A stretch of 64,000 bases of DNA from Gavia stellata (GCF_030936135.1 NC_082612.1:16909001-16973000); one strand, 5' to 3'; counted from the first letter of the stretch, positions 13,111 to 25,343 are shown. The notes: generated by a model not told the origin, from the sequence alone. Translations and numbers: made by a program.

Positions 13111-13759
13111 AGGCTGTGGACAGATGTTCTCCTTTTCAGATACCTCCATGCCATTTGGAGGTAGTTACCTCAAACTGCTGCTGAAAGTTACAGTCACTTC
13201 ACCAATAAAAAGTACCAGATGAGCACTACCAAACTCCTACTGACTTTGCTAGAAGTTTTGTAAAAAGTCACTGAAGGTAGTTTGACCTTAACCAGTCTGA
13301 CTTTGCTCCTGCCAACAGTGTTGTGGAAGCAGTGGTCTCCAGCAGAGAAATGTTAAAATGGAAGATGCTTAAACTGATGTGTTTCACCTTGTAGTTGGTG
13401 TGTGTGCGGGACTGTCAGAGATGTTCAGCTGTCAGGTGGGATGGGAATCAGCTCGGGAGAAAGACCCCAGGTCTTAATGTCTACACACAGATCACCAAGT
13501 TATAGTGCAGGGAACTCAGCAGCAACTCAGCTGACCAACCACTTGCCTCTGTTTTAGAGTGAGCCAAATTACTCTTTGGGTGTTCTCTCTATTCGTTGTA
13601 GTGACTAGATCTCCACCAGCTGTAATAGGAGCTTAGGCACTTCTATATAGGGAAGTCTCAGTCTGCAAGCCGAATTCCACCCTCGCTAATTTGTCATCGT
13701 GTATCAGTGTCTTTGCTTTCATTCACAACAAGCCTGAGCCCTTATAGGCAGATTGTTTT

Positions 13760-13860
13760 ATTTGTGGTCACACAGTAAATCTTTAGAAGAGGCAGGAATA
13801 AGACCCCTTGACTCTTAGCCCTGTGTCCTGTCCACAAGATAATTCTGCTTCTCACAACAT
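13760..13860 (+). repeat. MIR-like SINE fossil (3' part)
   Basis: The phrase GTGGTCACACAGTAAATC, then a Gly/Ala-like AGAGGCAGGAATAAGACCC stretch and a GACTCTTAGCCC ending, follow the order seen in the tail half of MIR-type SINEs (gtcacacag, a 'gcagagc.gga' segment, then 'gactcc'). It lies 650 bp after the core-like fragment at 13,060, so the two could be parts of one interrupted element or separate insertions. Confidence 0.5.
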
Positions 13861-16800
13861 ACTTAAGGGAAACAGCAAGTTTTTAAATTTCAAATTCCAT
13901 GCTAATCCTAAGCATGCTAAATGTTTGTGCATTTCTGCAGTCAACTTTACGCATAGGGATTGTTTCAAAAACCCATAGGGATTTCTAAACACGGAGGCCT
14001 TGCAAGCACGTTTTGTTGCTTTAATTTAATTTCTTGGTGAAAAATTGGCCAGCATGACTGAGATCTGTGGAAGTGTCTTCTGGTGTTGTAGTGGTTTTAG
14101 CAGTGAGATTTCTCCTCGTTGGGGTCATTACTTGGATTACTTGGTAAAGTAATCCATCAGAAAGGGAGGCCTTCTTGTGCCAGGCACCATGCTTGTTAGA
14201 TTTCCTCCCCCGTTTACGTTTCCTCCAGAAACAGAGAGTTTCCACAAAGGTGTGGAAATTGGTGTGAACCAGTATCTGATTCAATGCTGCTAAAGTTAGT
14301 GGCACCTAGACAATGAACTAACACCACTGTGGAAATAAATGAGTCTTGGTCTCGTTTGTAGGCGAGACCCATGAAACTTTTGAGCTGCCAAAACAGAACA
14401 AGGTCTGCTTATAGCGCTGGGTCTCTGGGAAGAGCTGCTTGCAAATTCTATGTATTTGCAGTTAGATAGTCATAACATTGGCAATACTGAAGCTGTTTCC
14501 TATGGAGAATACAGAAAAATAAGAAGAAATGCTGCAAATGCCAAGTTGACCTTATTGTGTTTCTTGATTAGATGAAATCAGAAAAGCTTATACTTAAGAG
14601 ATCTGATTGCAGGTTGAAAGTCTGTTGATTCTGTTTGTCCATTCGAGTTGGCGTGATTGCTCCATAGCGCTTGCCGTCATTACTGATGGTCAGACATTCT
14701 CCTTCTCGGCGCTTTGCCTCCACTAGAGACAGACTGCTGAAATGGCCTTGCAGCAGGTATTGAGGAAGCTGCTGTCCCACTCTGGGCTCTCAACTTTGCT
14801 GTCGTTTCCTCTGCCCTAAGAGGTGATGGCTTTTGGTGGTGGTTCTTTGATTGGCCTTGTCCTGCAGTCTTGCTATACACTTGTTAAACCTTGCTGAAAA
14901 TACTTAGTTTTTACTTCTCTGCTCTGTATCTTTTACACTACCAGTATTTTCCCCTCCTGTCCCTAGGCAACGCAAGACTTAGTCCTGTGGGATGCTTGGT
15001 CCACTAATGAGTTGTAGTTTTAAGGCCAAATGTGTGGTTTCTGCAGCCAGGTATTTTTAAATGAGGCAGGCCTGAGCAAGTGCTAAGAACTGTAATCATT
15101 ATTGACGGAGAGGAAATGACAGAAAGGGGACACTATAGGACATCTTCTCTTGAGCAGGGTATTTTTTTCAGAACTAGCCCGTGTCCAGTGTTTAAGAAGA
15201 GTTGTGCATGACAGAAAAATGTCTTTTGTGTGGTAAAGTGTTTCTTTATTTTAAATGAATGCTGTTGTACACTAAACTTTGGAAATGGATTAGCAAAGAA
15301 AACAGGATCATTGGAGCTTAAAGCAGCTTCACGTTTGGACAGCTTCCCCATTCGTATCATTTGCCTACAGAAGAAGTCAGTGATGTACGTGGGCATCTTA
15401 ACCCTTCTTGCTTAAGGTGATTAGAACAGGGGCAGAAGTCAGCCGACATGACAGTCGCTACCGCTGCTGAATAATAAGAATTGCTTCTTGGTGCGTTTTT
15501 TCAAAAAAGACTGATCTCTAGAAATCAGGATCTTCCATGTAATCTGAGTGCTAATTCTTTCTTCAGTCTTCAAAGAGTCTACAAGAAACTTCTAACAAGT
15601 AACGAGGCCCTGAGCTCTGTAACGTACAGGTACGGTACTTAATTTCCCGAGCACAGAGCTCAGTTGTACCATCCATGTCTAGTCTTCTGGGGTGAAAATG
15701 GTACTTCTCACTCAAGTCTGATTGCTCGGCCCTCGCGCATTATCTCTGAACATGCTGCAGTGTGCGGAGTTCAGTATTACGTTATCAAACTTGTTTAGAA
15801 ATGTTTCTTTTGAAATGTGCTGTTGTGTTGAGCCAAGTGTGATTCAGCACAGTTTGAGCATTTCCTCCCCTGGGTAAATTTTAGGTAAGTTTAAATTTCA
15901 CTGTGATTCTTTCAGATGAGGGCTACCCTCATTTTGAACAGGCCTTTGATTTATAGACACTCAGGTGCCAGTAATATCTATTCTCTCTCTAACGTAAATA
16001 GAGGTTGAGCTCCAGCGGACAAGTAGAAATTTCCTACTCCCAGGTTTTCTAGTTGTTTTTCTTCCTAATCTGTCATGTTCTGGAGTTTGTTTCCTGTAAT
16101 ACAGATGTGCTCTGTAGGCATGGGAGACTTCAGGGAGAGGTTTGGCTGCCCACTATTGCTGCTGGCATGTTTGCTGGAAAGGGTGGAATTACAGCCGCCG
16201 CGGTGGAGCTTCTGGAGGGAGGTTTGTGGTGGTGTCAGCGATGCAGTTGCAAATGCGTGTGTACTCTGTAATTGTGGAATAAAAACGACAAAGGGAAAGG
16301 AGGGCCTGCTAATTACTAATAGTAATGTAAGTTACTGTGTGCGCAGAGATCCTAAAAGGTGATTTTCTATGTATTTTTTTCCTTTGGAATCTTTCTGTCA
16401 AGCATATTCATTATAAATACAAGCCCAGACTTTTGATCTGAATCTAAACTATCAGTATCATTTGAAAGCAGTTTTGTTGTCTGGATTCCTTGGAGGTATA
16501 GCTGTTGTTTAAACCCTGGTTTCTGAGCACAGCTTCTAGCTTCACTGTCTGACAATAATAGGACGCAAGGAAAAAACTAGGGGAAAGTATGTTTTTAGTG
16601 CTCAAATTTAGAGCCCTACAATGCTTTTGAAAGTGAGACTTAGCATGTTGCTCTCTCTTAACTGTTATTTCCCTGATTTGTAGAAGGCTACAAATATTGC
16701 ATTCCCCAATGTGTTAATGTGTTTTAAATAAAGCACTGACATGGCTGGCAGCATGTTTCAGCGTTTGTCTGATCTCTTCCCTAAATAATGTCTGTCTTGG

Positions 16801-17828
16801 AAGCGCTGTGAGGATAAATGAATATGGTAGAGAATATTGTAGGTTGCTAAAAGTGTGGGACTTCACAGTTGCATAGGTAAGTAGGTACCTGTATCATATT
16901 CTTGTAAGAAATTTGATAGGGGTATTTGAGGACTTTTTAGTCTGTTTTCCAAAGAAATGAGGCTTATGCTTCTCTTTTAACTTCCTGTCAAATGTGGTCA
17001 AAATGTAGATAGGAAGCCAGATTTCATTAGTTCTGTTGCTCACAGAATAACTTGTGGGGCACTTAGAGTCTGAGCTGAAATGTTTCTTATTTTAGATTTA
17101 TGGATACTCTTGCGTAAAATTTGGGATCAGCAGTGGTAAATAGTGAGGATGGCAATAAGGAACAAGGCATATCGTTCAAGCCTTTCCTTCATGTTTTGTG
17201 AATAGCACTATGTATTTGATTTTCAGAGAGAGGATTTAACCAGAAGAACGATTTGGATTTTGTCCATTGGTCCCTTCCAATAGCAGCTGTACTCTGTGAA
17301 GAGATGATACTTGGGAGTGAGATCTGGCTCATTTCGATTTCCCTTATAATCCTTTACATGCTTACTTGTCATGCAGAGTAAGGTCCTATGCCATTTTTCT
17401 GTGGCTCTGAGCTTCCAGATTCATCACCTCTGCTCAAGACAGGTTTTTGGTCTTGCTTTGCCCCCAGCTACTGAAATTGTTTCCCACTGTTTGATATGCC
17501 TTCTAACTTCTCCCCAAAGGTGTCTAGATTTTCTATTTCATAAACCTGGCCTAAGTTCCGTTAACTGTTTCTTTAATGAAGTGTCCTGCACCTAAAAGCT
17601 ATTTCACCATCTATACTTAGCAGAACATAGTTCAAGCACCTATGTTATGCAAGTTTTTTAAGGTAAGTTAATCATCCTCTTAATCTTTCCTAGCCAGATC
17701 CTTACAGTGGTCATTGCAGAAGACTTGGATGTTTTTATGGATGCTTTGCCTGGTGTCATGGAGCTAAAGCTAAAAGTACTAATTCAAGCATAAAAAGATG
17801 CAGTAATGTTTTTCCTTTTCTTTTGCAG

Positions 17829-17917
17829 TGCAATTTTCCAGAGAACCAGGATGGCTAGAAGGCACGCTAAATGGCAAGAGAGGACTTATTCCACAAAATT
17901 ATGTTCAGTTTTTATAG
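17829..17917 (+). CDS. ARHGAP10: ARHGAP10 terminal coding exon, C-terminal half of SH3 domain
   Basis: This exon encodes the last 29 residues of ARHGAP10 plus the TAG stop at 17915-17917. It follows a TTTTCTTTTGCAG acceptor and completes the codon begun at 8440 (G|TG, Val). It carries the SH3 hallmarks: EPGWLEG with the peptide-binding Trp, GKRGLIP, and the PQNYV variant of the usual PSNYV motif, ending at QFL a few residues later. GRAF proteins normally end right after the SH3 domain, so this is the true C-terminus and not a truncation. Together with 8349-8440 it gives a complete SH3 domain of about 58 residues. Confidence 0.97.
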
Positions 17918-18097
17918 CTTTGTGCATTGAACGCCAGGAAGGTGTACATGGTATCCATGGATTTTTCTTATAGTCACTTCTCTCTACTTTTGTGACTGCT
18001 TTTAATCAATGAAGAACCTGACTATGGGTTGAAGATCCTAATCTGTATAAAGACATTAAGTGTTGCCAAATATGAATTACAGAAAAAAATTCTTTAA

Positions 18098-18140
18098 GGG
18101 TTGGAATGGGTGGGGGGGACAAGAAAGGGGGATGGGAGGG
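18098..18140 (+). promoter_or_regulatory. G-rich, G-quadruplex-like run in the 3' UTR
   Basis: Six runs of three or more G lie within 43 bases: GGG at 18098, 18108, 18112-18118, 18127-18131, 18134 and 18138. They are separated by short loops, the longest between the last five runs being 8 nt. This is the layout of an RNA G-quadruplex on the transcribed strand. Structure and function are inferred. Confidence 0.5.
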
Positions 18141-18601
18141 ATAGATTAATTTTTTAATAGCGTGCTTTTTTCAGTTGTAAAGAGCAGTAATGGTATGTTT
18201 GTTTGCAAGGTAACTAGCGTTTTAAGTCAAATATTTGGCTGATCTGTGACTCGAGTATCAGTTGAAGATTTTTATAAACTTAGTGTCCTGGAGATTATGC
18301 ATTGATAACCAGCATTTTTAACAGATTATTATTTGGGTTTGGAAAATACTGTTGGATAAAAAAAGCTATCATGCTGACAATTAAATTATATTTCAAAGCG
18401 GAATAGACAGTACAGAACAGACACCAGTAAGTAAAATAATAGGTATCAAGACATGACATTTTTCAAATGTCTTCAAAGAACACGTTTGTTTATGTGTTTG
18501 TATGATTTCATTTATTTTATAAAGATAAGACACATGAAGTTTTATTACAGGCTCCTATATGTTGTGGTTCCTTTGCTACTCAAAAATATCACTGTAAATG
18601 A

Positions 18602-18607
18602 AATAAA
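18602..18607 (+). promoter_or_regulatory. ARHGAP10: Candidate ARHGAP10 poly(A) signal AATAAA
   Basis: This canonical hexamer lies 685 bases after the stop codon, with a T/G-rich element about 35-75 bases downstream. It is the first perfect AATAAA after the stop on this strand that I noticed. Confidence 0.6.
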
Positions 18608-18630
18608 ATGTTATCTGCTATTTGACCTAA

Positions 18631-21600
18631 GTCATTCCTATGTTGGAGAATATTTTGCTCTGGTTCTGTAAGTTATGATGTGAAATAACTATTGGCAGCT
18701 GTATGCAGTCAGCCTCAAGCAGGCTCCAGAATGGATGGGGAACTTTCCTCACTTAAAATAGGCAACTCTGCAAGCTCAAGCCAAAAGGAAAAGAGAATCT
18801 CTGGCTATGATCCTTGTGCGTCCTGGAGGCATCTTGCATTTTATCTCTTGTCTGTCTGTCTAGCTCCTCCTACAGCTTCCCTTTCTTCCTCCCCTGTAAT
18901 TGTCAATTGTAAGGTCTTAAGGATACTTCATAGTATCAGAATCCTCAAGTAGCTGCCTCAGAATTTGTAGAACTATTTGAGTAGTAAGGGAGTTATCTGT
19001 GGTCATAGAAAATGCTTCCAGAAATCTTGTGGTGTATAGATCTGTGCCCTGTGATTAAAAAAAAAAAAAATTATGTGCCATTTATCATTAATCTTTGTAT
19101 TTTTCTCTCCTTCAAGTAAGACCCTCTGGGAGGCAGTGGAGAGGATGCAGGAAAATGCGACGGGATGACACGCTCATACAGGCTCGCTTCTTTGTTAAAT
19201 TGGACTTGGTGAATTTTGAGTCATTTACTGCAGATATACTTAGCTTGCAAGTTTTTCTAACTAATGTGATTAGTGAGCCAGTTAATGGTTAACGCTGCCT
19301 TAAGGTTGGGGTGGCTCGTTTCCCCCTTAAGATTTGACTCCATAGCATTATTTTGTTCCTTTGCCCAGACTGCATAGACCATTGGAGTATGCACAAATCA
19401 TTTCCAGATGGAGCAGTGGTGGGCCAAGTCCGTACAGCTCTCCAGCACTGAACCTCAGAGCTCAGAGGAGTTTCGTTTGGTGTATTCTCGTGGTATTTGA
19501 GCAGCGACTCTCTGTCATACAGCTTTTAGGCAGTTCTTGTCTTGGCATAGTGGCTAAGTGACCCAAGCACTGAAGATGACTTTTGGACTTCTGTGAAGGA
19601 GATCAAGTTCTTTAATTTGTGTTGAGGAAATGGTTGCAGCAGTACATACACCACCAGATTGCAGGTTGCCTTACTCAGATTTGTTCCCGTGGAAAAGCAC
19701 CGTTCTGGGTGGATATCGTGTGGCCTGGGCCCCCGGCTCTATCGCCTCATTTGTGGCCTTAAGGAGTTCTTCTGGAGGCAGGATGGTGTTTGTGTGGCCA
19801 GATTCAGTTTTCATGGCTACCGGTTGGTGGAAAAAGTTGAAAGAAGAGGCAGAATGTAAATGTTTGGCAGTAGGTGTGGCAGCTAGGTACGCTGGCTGGC
19901 TGTGATAACTTGAAGATTACAAGCTTTTTAAGTCAATTCCATTTGTTTGGTGGTTGTTTTAAATGTGCACTGCATGTTTGCTCTTGTTCTGGCTGCTCTC
20001 TTCCAAAATTCTCAATGTGTCTCAGCTCTAGCTCTTTGGTTGGGTTTGGATTTTTGTGTCCCCCCCCGCCCCTTTTAACTGAGGTGGTTTAAAAAGGCAG
20101 ATATATAGAGAAGGAATAAAAGACTTAGTGTCTCTTCCATCCAGTTCTGTGACCCTATTTGCCTTTAGGCGAGATGTTTTGAGACTCCTGTTACTTCTGG
20201 AACCATGCAGAACCCAAACAAGAAGAAAACTTTTCTACTGAGAAATGACACACTAAGCAGAGGTAACACTAACCCAAACTTTCTCACGTCCTAGAGGTTG
20301 TTTAAAGGCAGTGCTGTGAGCTGAGCCAGATCAGCTCTGGCTTTCAGGCTAACCCTGCTGCCTCTTACGAATTTAGCTGTGGTAGCTGCTACCCACCATA
20401 TGGGTTTCCACATCAGCCCGGTCATACTAAGGCCATGTACAGACTTGTACAGCCGCGTAGCCATGGCACATCTCGTTCTTCATCCTCGCTGCTGAACAGC
20501 GCTGTAAATGATGCCCTAGTACTGACTGTTTGGAAGTAGAGCTTAAAGGGTGCTAAAATGCCTCGTCTGTTTTTTCCAGAGCGTGGTAGACTTGGGAAGA
20601 GCAGAGTAACACACTGGTCATGTGCAGCAGGAAGGAGGACAGGGAATCTGCTATGGAGACAGCCAGTGGAAGGGCTCTTCTCTTTCGGCCTGGCACCAGG
20701 AGCGGTCGTTCTCTGTGGGTCTGGCCTGACTCGGTCCTCTCACGGGCAAGAGCTCTCGTGCCACAGCTGTGGGTACAGGTTCAGCTTAATCCTCGGGCTG
20801 GCTTCCCCCTCCCTAGCTATGTGCTGGTTACGGTGCGCCAGGGTACGTACTTGTCAATTTTCAAAAGCTGAGGCTCCTGGTAGTGAATGTGTGACACAAA
20901 CTGAAAATTAGAGAGGGTGAATTAAGAACACCCCATTTTGTGTTTTTTAGGCAAAATGATGTTTGCCTTGCCCATCACTGTGGGGCCAGAGCTTGAGTCC
21001 CTCAGCCTCCGGATTAAGGTTGAATGTGTGTTTGCTGAATAATTAATGGCAAAGCTGAGACTCCTGATTAGCTGGGTGGGATCAGTAGGAACTTACAGTC
21101 TGTGTTAGTCACTGGACAGGGTGCAGCTCTGTGCCTTGGCCGGGCAGCACTTTCACTCTGCTGGGTGAAAAACCCCGCCGTTTTTGGACCACTGAATGTT
21201 GTGAATCGTTGTCCCAGCTGATCTTCACAGCAGGTTTCCTTCTGATGCCCAGTCTTTCATCAGGAGCAAAAGAAAAATCTCATGGGCTAATTTATCTGCT
21301 CTGTGATGAAAAGTAAGTGTTTCTGCTACATTGCTTACAGCTTAACTTGCTGTGCCTCTGTAATTGTATCACAGAAAAGACTCGGGGAGAAGCTTGCCTT
21401 TCTCAATGCTCTGTTCCTTGTTCTCTTTCTCTTAAACCATTTTGCAATTCTTACCTGGTTTGCAATTTAAAGAGAGAAGTTGCTGACGGAGGGCTTGTGT
21501 GGGCTGTAAATGTACCACTGCTAAACAGGGTTTGACTGGAAGTCTTCACTGGCGTTTCACCTTTTAAGCTGAATGTGCCTTGGACATCGTTTTCTACATC

Positions 21601-22800
21601 AGAGTTCAGCAGCGTGCCCTCATCTGTGCTTGCAGTAACCACAGGTAAGCACCAAATAAACTTCATCCTATTGACATCTACAATTAAAGTGTTCTTTTAA
21701 AAGCCTTCTGGCATGGCATGTTTTACCTAGCATAATTTTTGAAATGAAAGAGCGTTTTTTTCACTCCTTTCTCTCTTAGTAATATTGTACTCATCAGAAA
21801 CTCCGAGTCTCTGTAGATACCTGAAAGCAAGCAGTGTCCCAGCTCCGTGTCCCAGCTTGAGGTCAGATTAAAAGTTTTGTTATGTTTTTAAGTGGTGATA
21901 GCATTTTCTTATTTCTAGAACAGCATATGATAGATACATCTGCTTGTAAACATACAGGAAATTTTCCTTAACACTGCTGATCCTCTACTCTTCTTCCCTT
22001 CTGACAACTCAGCAAACAGAAGGCAGGTGCAAGGGTTTTTGGTAGGAAAAGGTTTGTGTAACTTGGTGTTATTAAAAACCCAAAATGCAATTAAATGGTG
22101 GTCTCACACCACAGACCTAGCTTCGTGCAGGAGTTGGTGGTGAATTTTTGAGAGAGTGTGCACAGAACAAACCAGGATAGCAAATTTTATTTCCATTTGT
22201 AACTATCTCTCTCTTATAATCGGCAAAGACCTGACCCTGAGAAGGCAGTTTGATTTAGTCACTGGGGAAACCTTGTGTATATAAAATAGTGAATCCTGAT
22301 TTCCCTGAGAGAAATTCTAACTTTGGTCAGTAGGTACAGCGGCTCTAGGGTAAGTGAGACTGGCACCCAGAGAAGGTTGCTGGCCTGGATTCTTCGCGTG
22401 GGAGGCAGCTTGTGTGTGTAACAGCGTCAGCGCGCTGTTCGGCAGGCACGGTTACCTGGGTTAAGTGAACCACCTTCCTCACAGTCAGGCACTCCTTATT
22501 CTACAGCGTGAGTAGCTGCTCTCTGGCCGATGCCATCATATGTGCTGCGTCATCCGAATTAATAGCGCTGGGTGAAACCAAACTTCTAGATGTGTGAAGA
22601 CAGATGTTCTATTACAGTGGTAGTTGCTTTACATTACTTAATAGCGTTTCTAGATGAGCAGAAGCTTGTCTCTAAGGATATCACTGCACCAGCACCTATC
22701 TGAGATTAAAATGCAAGAAATACTTGCAATCAAACCAGTTTAATTCATGTATATTTGTACAATTTGTATAAAAAAAGAAAAAAAAAATAGGTACTTGCAG
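18631..22800. other. Intergenic spacer between convergent genes
   Basis: This region of about 4.2 kb separates the two inferred 3' ends. It has no recognisable exon, RNA gene or transposon. It contains two further + strand AATAAA words (20115-20120 and 21655-21660), possible distal ARHGAP10 ends, and scattered short chance frames. A small CpG-bearing patch lies near 22,395-22,470. Confidence 0.7.
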
Positions 22801-22832
22801 ACATTAACATAAAGACCAAACAATATTTTCTA

Positions 22833-22838
22833 TTTATT
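22833..22838 (-). promoter_or_regulatory. NR3C2: Candidate NR3C2 poly(A) signal AATAAA
   Basis: TTTATT on the + strand reads AATAAA on the - strand. It is followed 40-70 bases downstream on that strand by a long U-rich element, as in normal poly(A) sites. Which of several hexamers is used cannot be told from sequence alone. Confidence 0.5.
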
Positions 22839-23928
22839 TAAAAAGCTTTAAACATACAGAAGCAAACCCCTAATTATAAATGCATCATTATGCATAGATT
22901 TTACTGTTTACACCATACTGCTGGCTGCTTTGATTTTTCATCCAGGAATCTATTTAAACTCCAAGAATTCTTAAACATTCCTCTGAGCTTCCTGGCCTCA
23001 GAACTGCTGTCTATCTTATCAAGTCCTTGACCTCCAGCTGAAAACATTGCTCTAAAAAAAGAAAAAGTCAAATCTTTAATAAACAATTAAAAGTGCATTA
23101 ACTGTAGAATTGTTTAATTTCATAAATGTTTAAACAAGTCAGTGAAAAACACCACCCTGTGAATTAGCTTTTTGCATTATTGATTGTAAAGTATCTCTTT
23201 TTAATAAGATTTTGATATTGCAAACTTCAGTCTTTTCTATTTTATCTTGCGCAACTGTTCAGTCGCACGATGTGTAGTATTCCTGAAATACCCACTGCAG
23301 TACATTAACACTATTTTACATTTTTAACTGTGTATACAATGCTCTTGCTGTATATCCCCGTTCCTTCTTATGACAAAATAATTTAGCTCAGTGAACAGAA
23401 GCCCACTTCTAAAAGGTGTTTTAGTTTGTCTTGTATTTTGCAGGAGACAAATGCCTATTTCATTCTAAACAAAGTCAAAAGAATGTAACTTCCCGGTAGC
23501 TAAAAACTAGGGTTGTTTGTTTTTTTTTCTTTGCTGTACACAGGTTTAGATAAAAAAAGTGATGGCTATTCTGCTTAAGTGTCCTCGATAAGAGAATACT
23601 GCCTCTTACAACATCTATATCCAATTGTATCTATTACTTCAATGATCTCTAGCAAAAAAAAAATAATCAATGAATGGTTTCATAAACAACAGGTGATTAA
23701 AGTAAAGGATTTATTATAATCTGCTTACAGTTGTTTGCAAAGACAGACATACGTTTTTGCATAAAGATATAAATTGCTTTTTAAAACTAATTTAGTGTGT
23801 TTAATTATATGAAGTTTCTGTGAATTATGAATTGTACCAAACCAAGATTAAAAGTAATAAGGTACAAAAATAGGAGCAAACAGACAACAATTTGGACTGG
23901 GACAGGCATTTAACAGTGAAGTGTAGAA

Positions 23929-23936
23929 TATGGCTT
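23929..23936 (-). promoter_or_regulatory. NR3C2: miR-135 8-mer target site (distal)
   Basis: The - strand reads AAGCCATA, the perfect 8-mer complement to the miR-135a/b seed with the A opposite nucleotide 1. It is the second of two such sites in the 3' UTR, about 2.4 kb after the stop. Confidence 0.65.
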
Positions 23937-24219
23937 TGCTATTTTAGTCAAGCAAAGTTACTCTGAGACAGAAAAGGAGGCAGTAACTTTGTTAATATAA
24001 AAAGCTGCTGCAGACTGTATTACCCAGAACCTGGCTTTGAAATTTTCTATTTTAGACTTTAAAAAAAATGTAAATGAGAAGATGGATGTATGACTGTGTC
24101 TTTACTGTAAACAACCAGTCTGCATGCTGTGTGTCTCACCTTGGAAGTTTGGCTTTCATATTGCTGTGCAGGTCAGTAGTTAAAGATCTGCCTATGAATT
24201 AGACTTCCAAAATGCAAGT

Positions 24220-24247
24220 AATATATGTATGTATATATTTATATATA
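24220..24247. repeat. AT/GTAT microsatellite
   Basis: An alternating purine-pyrimidine AT-rich run with TATG and TATA units lies within the NR3C2 3' UTR. It is simple sequence. Confidence 0.75.
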
Positions 24248-25336
24248 AAAAAACCTCTCTGAGTACAGTCTTTACAGATTACCCATTGCGTAAGGCAGGT
24301 GTCATTTAAAAAGACAAGTAGCACTGACTGTCTTCAGTGCACCTCAAAATTTGGACTCGGAAAGGGTGTAGAATTCTTAATTCGACCACCATTTAAAAGA
24401 AATGCTACATTCTGACCGGCCAAGGGAGAAGCTAGAGCTCAGAAATACCAGTGGCACCCAGAGAGAACACTATAGATTAGAACTCTGAAAAACTACTCTA
24501 TTTAAACATGAGCATATATGGTAGCAACAGTTGAGCCTCAGAAAAGTTCACCTGTCCTCTATTCTACTCCAAAATTTTGTATTTGCTTATAAATTGTGAA
24601 ATAGTGAAAATCACCTCAAAATTTTTTTTTCTTTGCAGTCTTATTCTAGAGAAGACATTTTTGAGACAAAATCAGACCGAGTTGAACTTGTAGCGTGACC
24701 GTTAGTCTTCTCAGATGTATTCCGATTATTACAAAAATGCTTACAAAATTACATATGGTTTTAGTTTATCACTAAAAATTCTACTCAGCTATTCTGCCCT
24801 TATCAGTACCTCGCCCTCCCTCTCACCAGTACAAATCTGTTCAGCGTACTTACTGTAATGATCTGCATGTTCCCCTCATCATAATCAGAAATTGCTCTCC
24901 CCCATCTGAAATAATCATCTGACCTTTTAAGATGTTTTATGTATCCAGTATTCAAAGGAAAAACAAACAATCTGGGAAACCTTAATCAAAAAAGAAAAAA
25001 TCATGCACCATCTTACTCACCCCCGTTCCCCTGAGAGAGAGGGGGAACAGAGGGCAAGAACTCGCTAGATCATTAAGCTGGCAAAAACTTTGGAGAGACT
25101 GTAATTTGTCTTGTTAAATGAAACCTCCGTAAAGTGGCAAACACAACACGGTGTAGTTTCCGACAGAAATATGAAGCGGGATTTCTAAGATGTGCTCAAG
25201 TCACATATGCTTGCAAGCGAGACAAAAGGGAGAGAAATACAGAGGAAAACGGAGAGGCTTAAATACAACTGAAAAGGTTAGGTGTGGTTATTTACAACAG
25301 ATACTGTAGGATGGTAAATTAGATATGATGCTAAAA

Positions 25337-25343
25337 AAGGCAC
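25337..25343 (-). promoter_or_regulatory. NR3C2: miR-124 7-mer-m8 target site
   Basis: The - strand reads GTGCCTT, complementary to nucleotides 2-8 of miR-124. The next base is T, so it lacks the A1 position of a full 8-mer. It lies about 1 kb after the NR3C2 stop. miR-124 is a reported regulator of mammalian NR3C2. Confidence 0.5.

Larger units (their letters stand above)
8441..17828 (+). other. ARHGAP10: ARHGAP10 last intron (9.4 kb) splitting the SH3 domain
   Basis: This phase-1 intron runs from GTAAGT at 8441 to a TTTTCTTTTGCAG acceptor ending at 17828. It holds a 104-residue open frame of unknown meaning (about 8907-9224, see findings), a long pyrimidine tract (11,489-11,655) and two short MIR-like SINE fossils (about 13,060-13,110 and 13,760-13,860). 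No other feature was recognised. Confidence 0.88.
17918..18630 (+). other. ARHGAP10: ARHGAP10 3' UTR (end inferred)
   Basis: This is noncoding sequence after the TAG stop. A consensus AATAAA at 18602-18607 is followed by a T/GT-rich stretch (about 18,640-18,680), which supports cleavage near 18,620-18,630 and a 3' UTR of roughly 0.7 kb. A G-rich quadruplex-like run lies at 18,098-18,140. Later AATAAA words at 20,115 and 21,655 could give longer transcripts, so the end is an inference. Confidence 0.65.

Noticed and set aside
6779..17917. Assignment to ARHGAP26 (GRAF1) or ARHGAP42 instead of ARHGAP10
   Set aside because: The SH3 text EAEHSSELSF and GKRGLIPQNYV fits ARHGAP10 better, and the neighbour is NR3C2. 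ARHGAP26 neighbours NR3C1.
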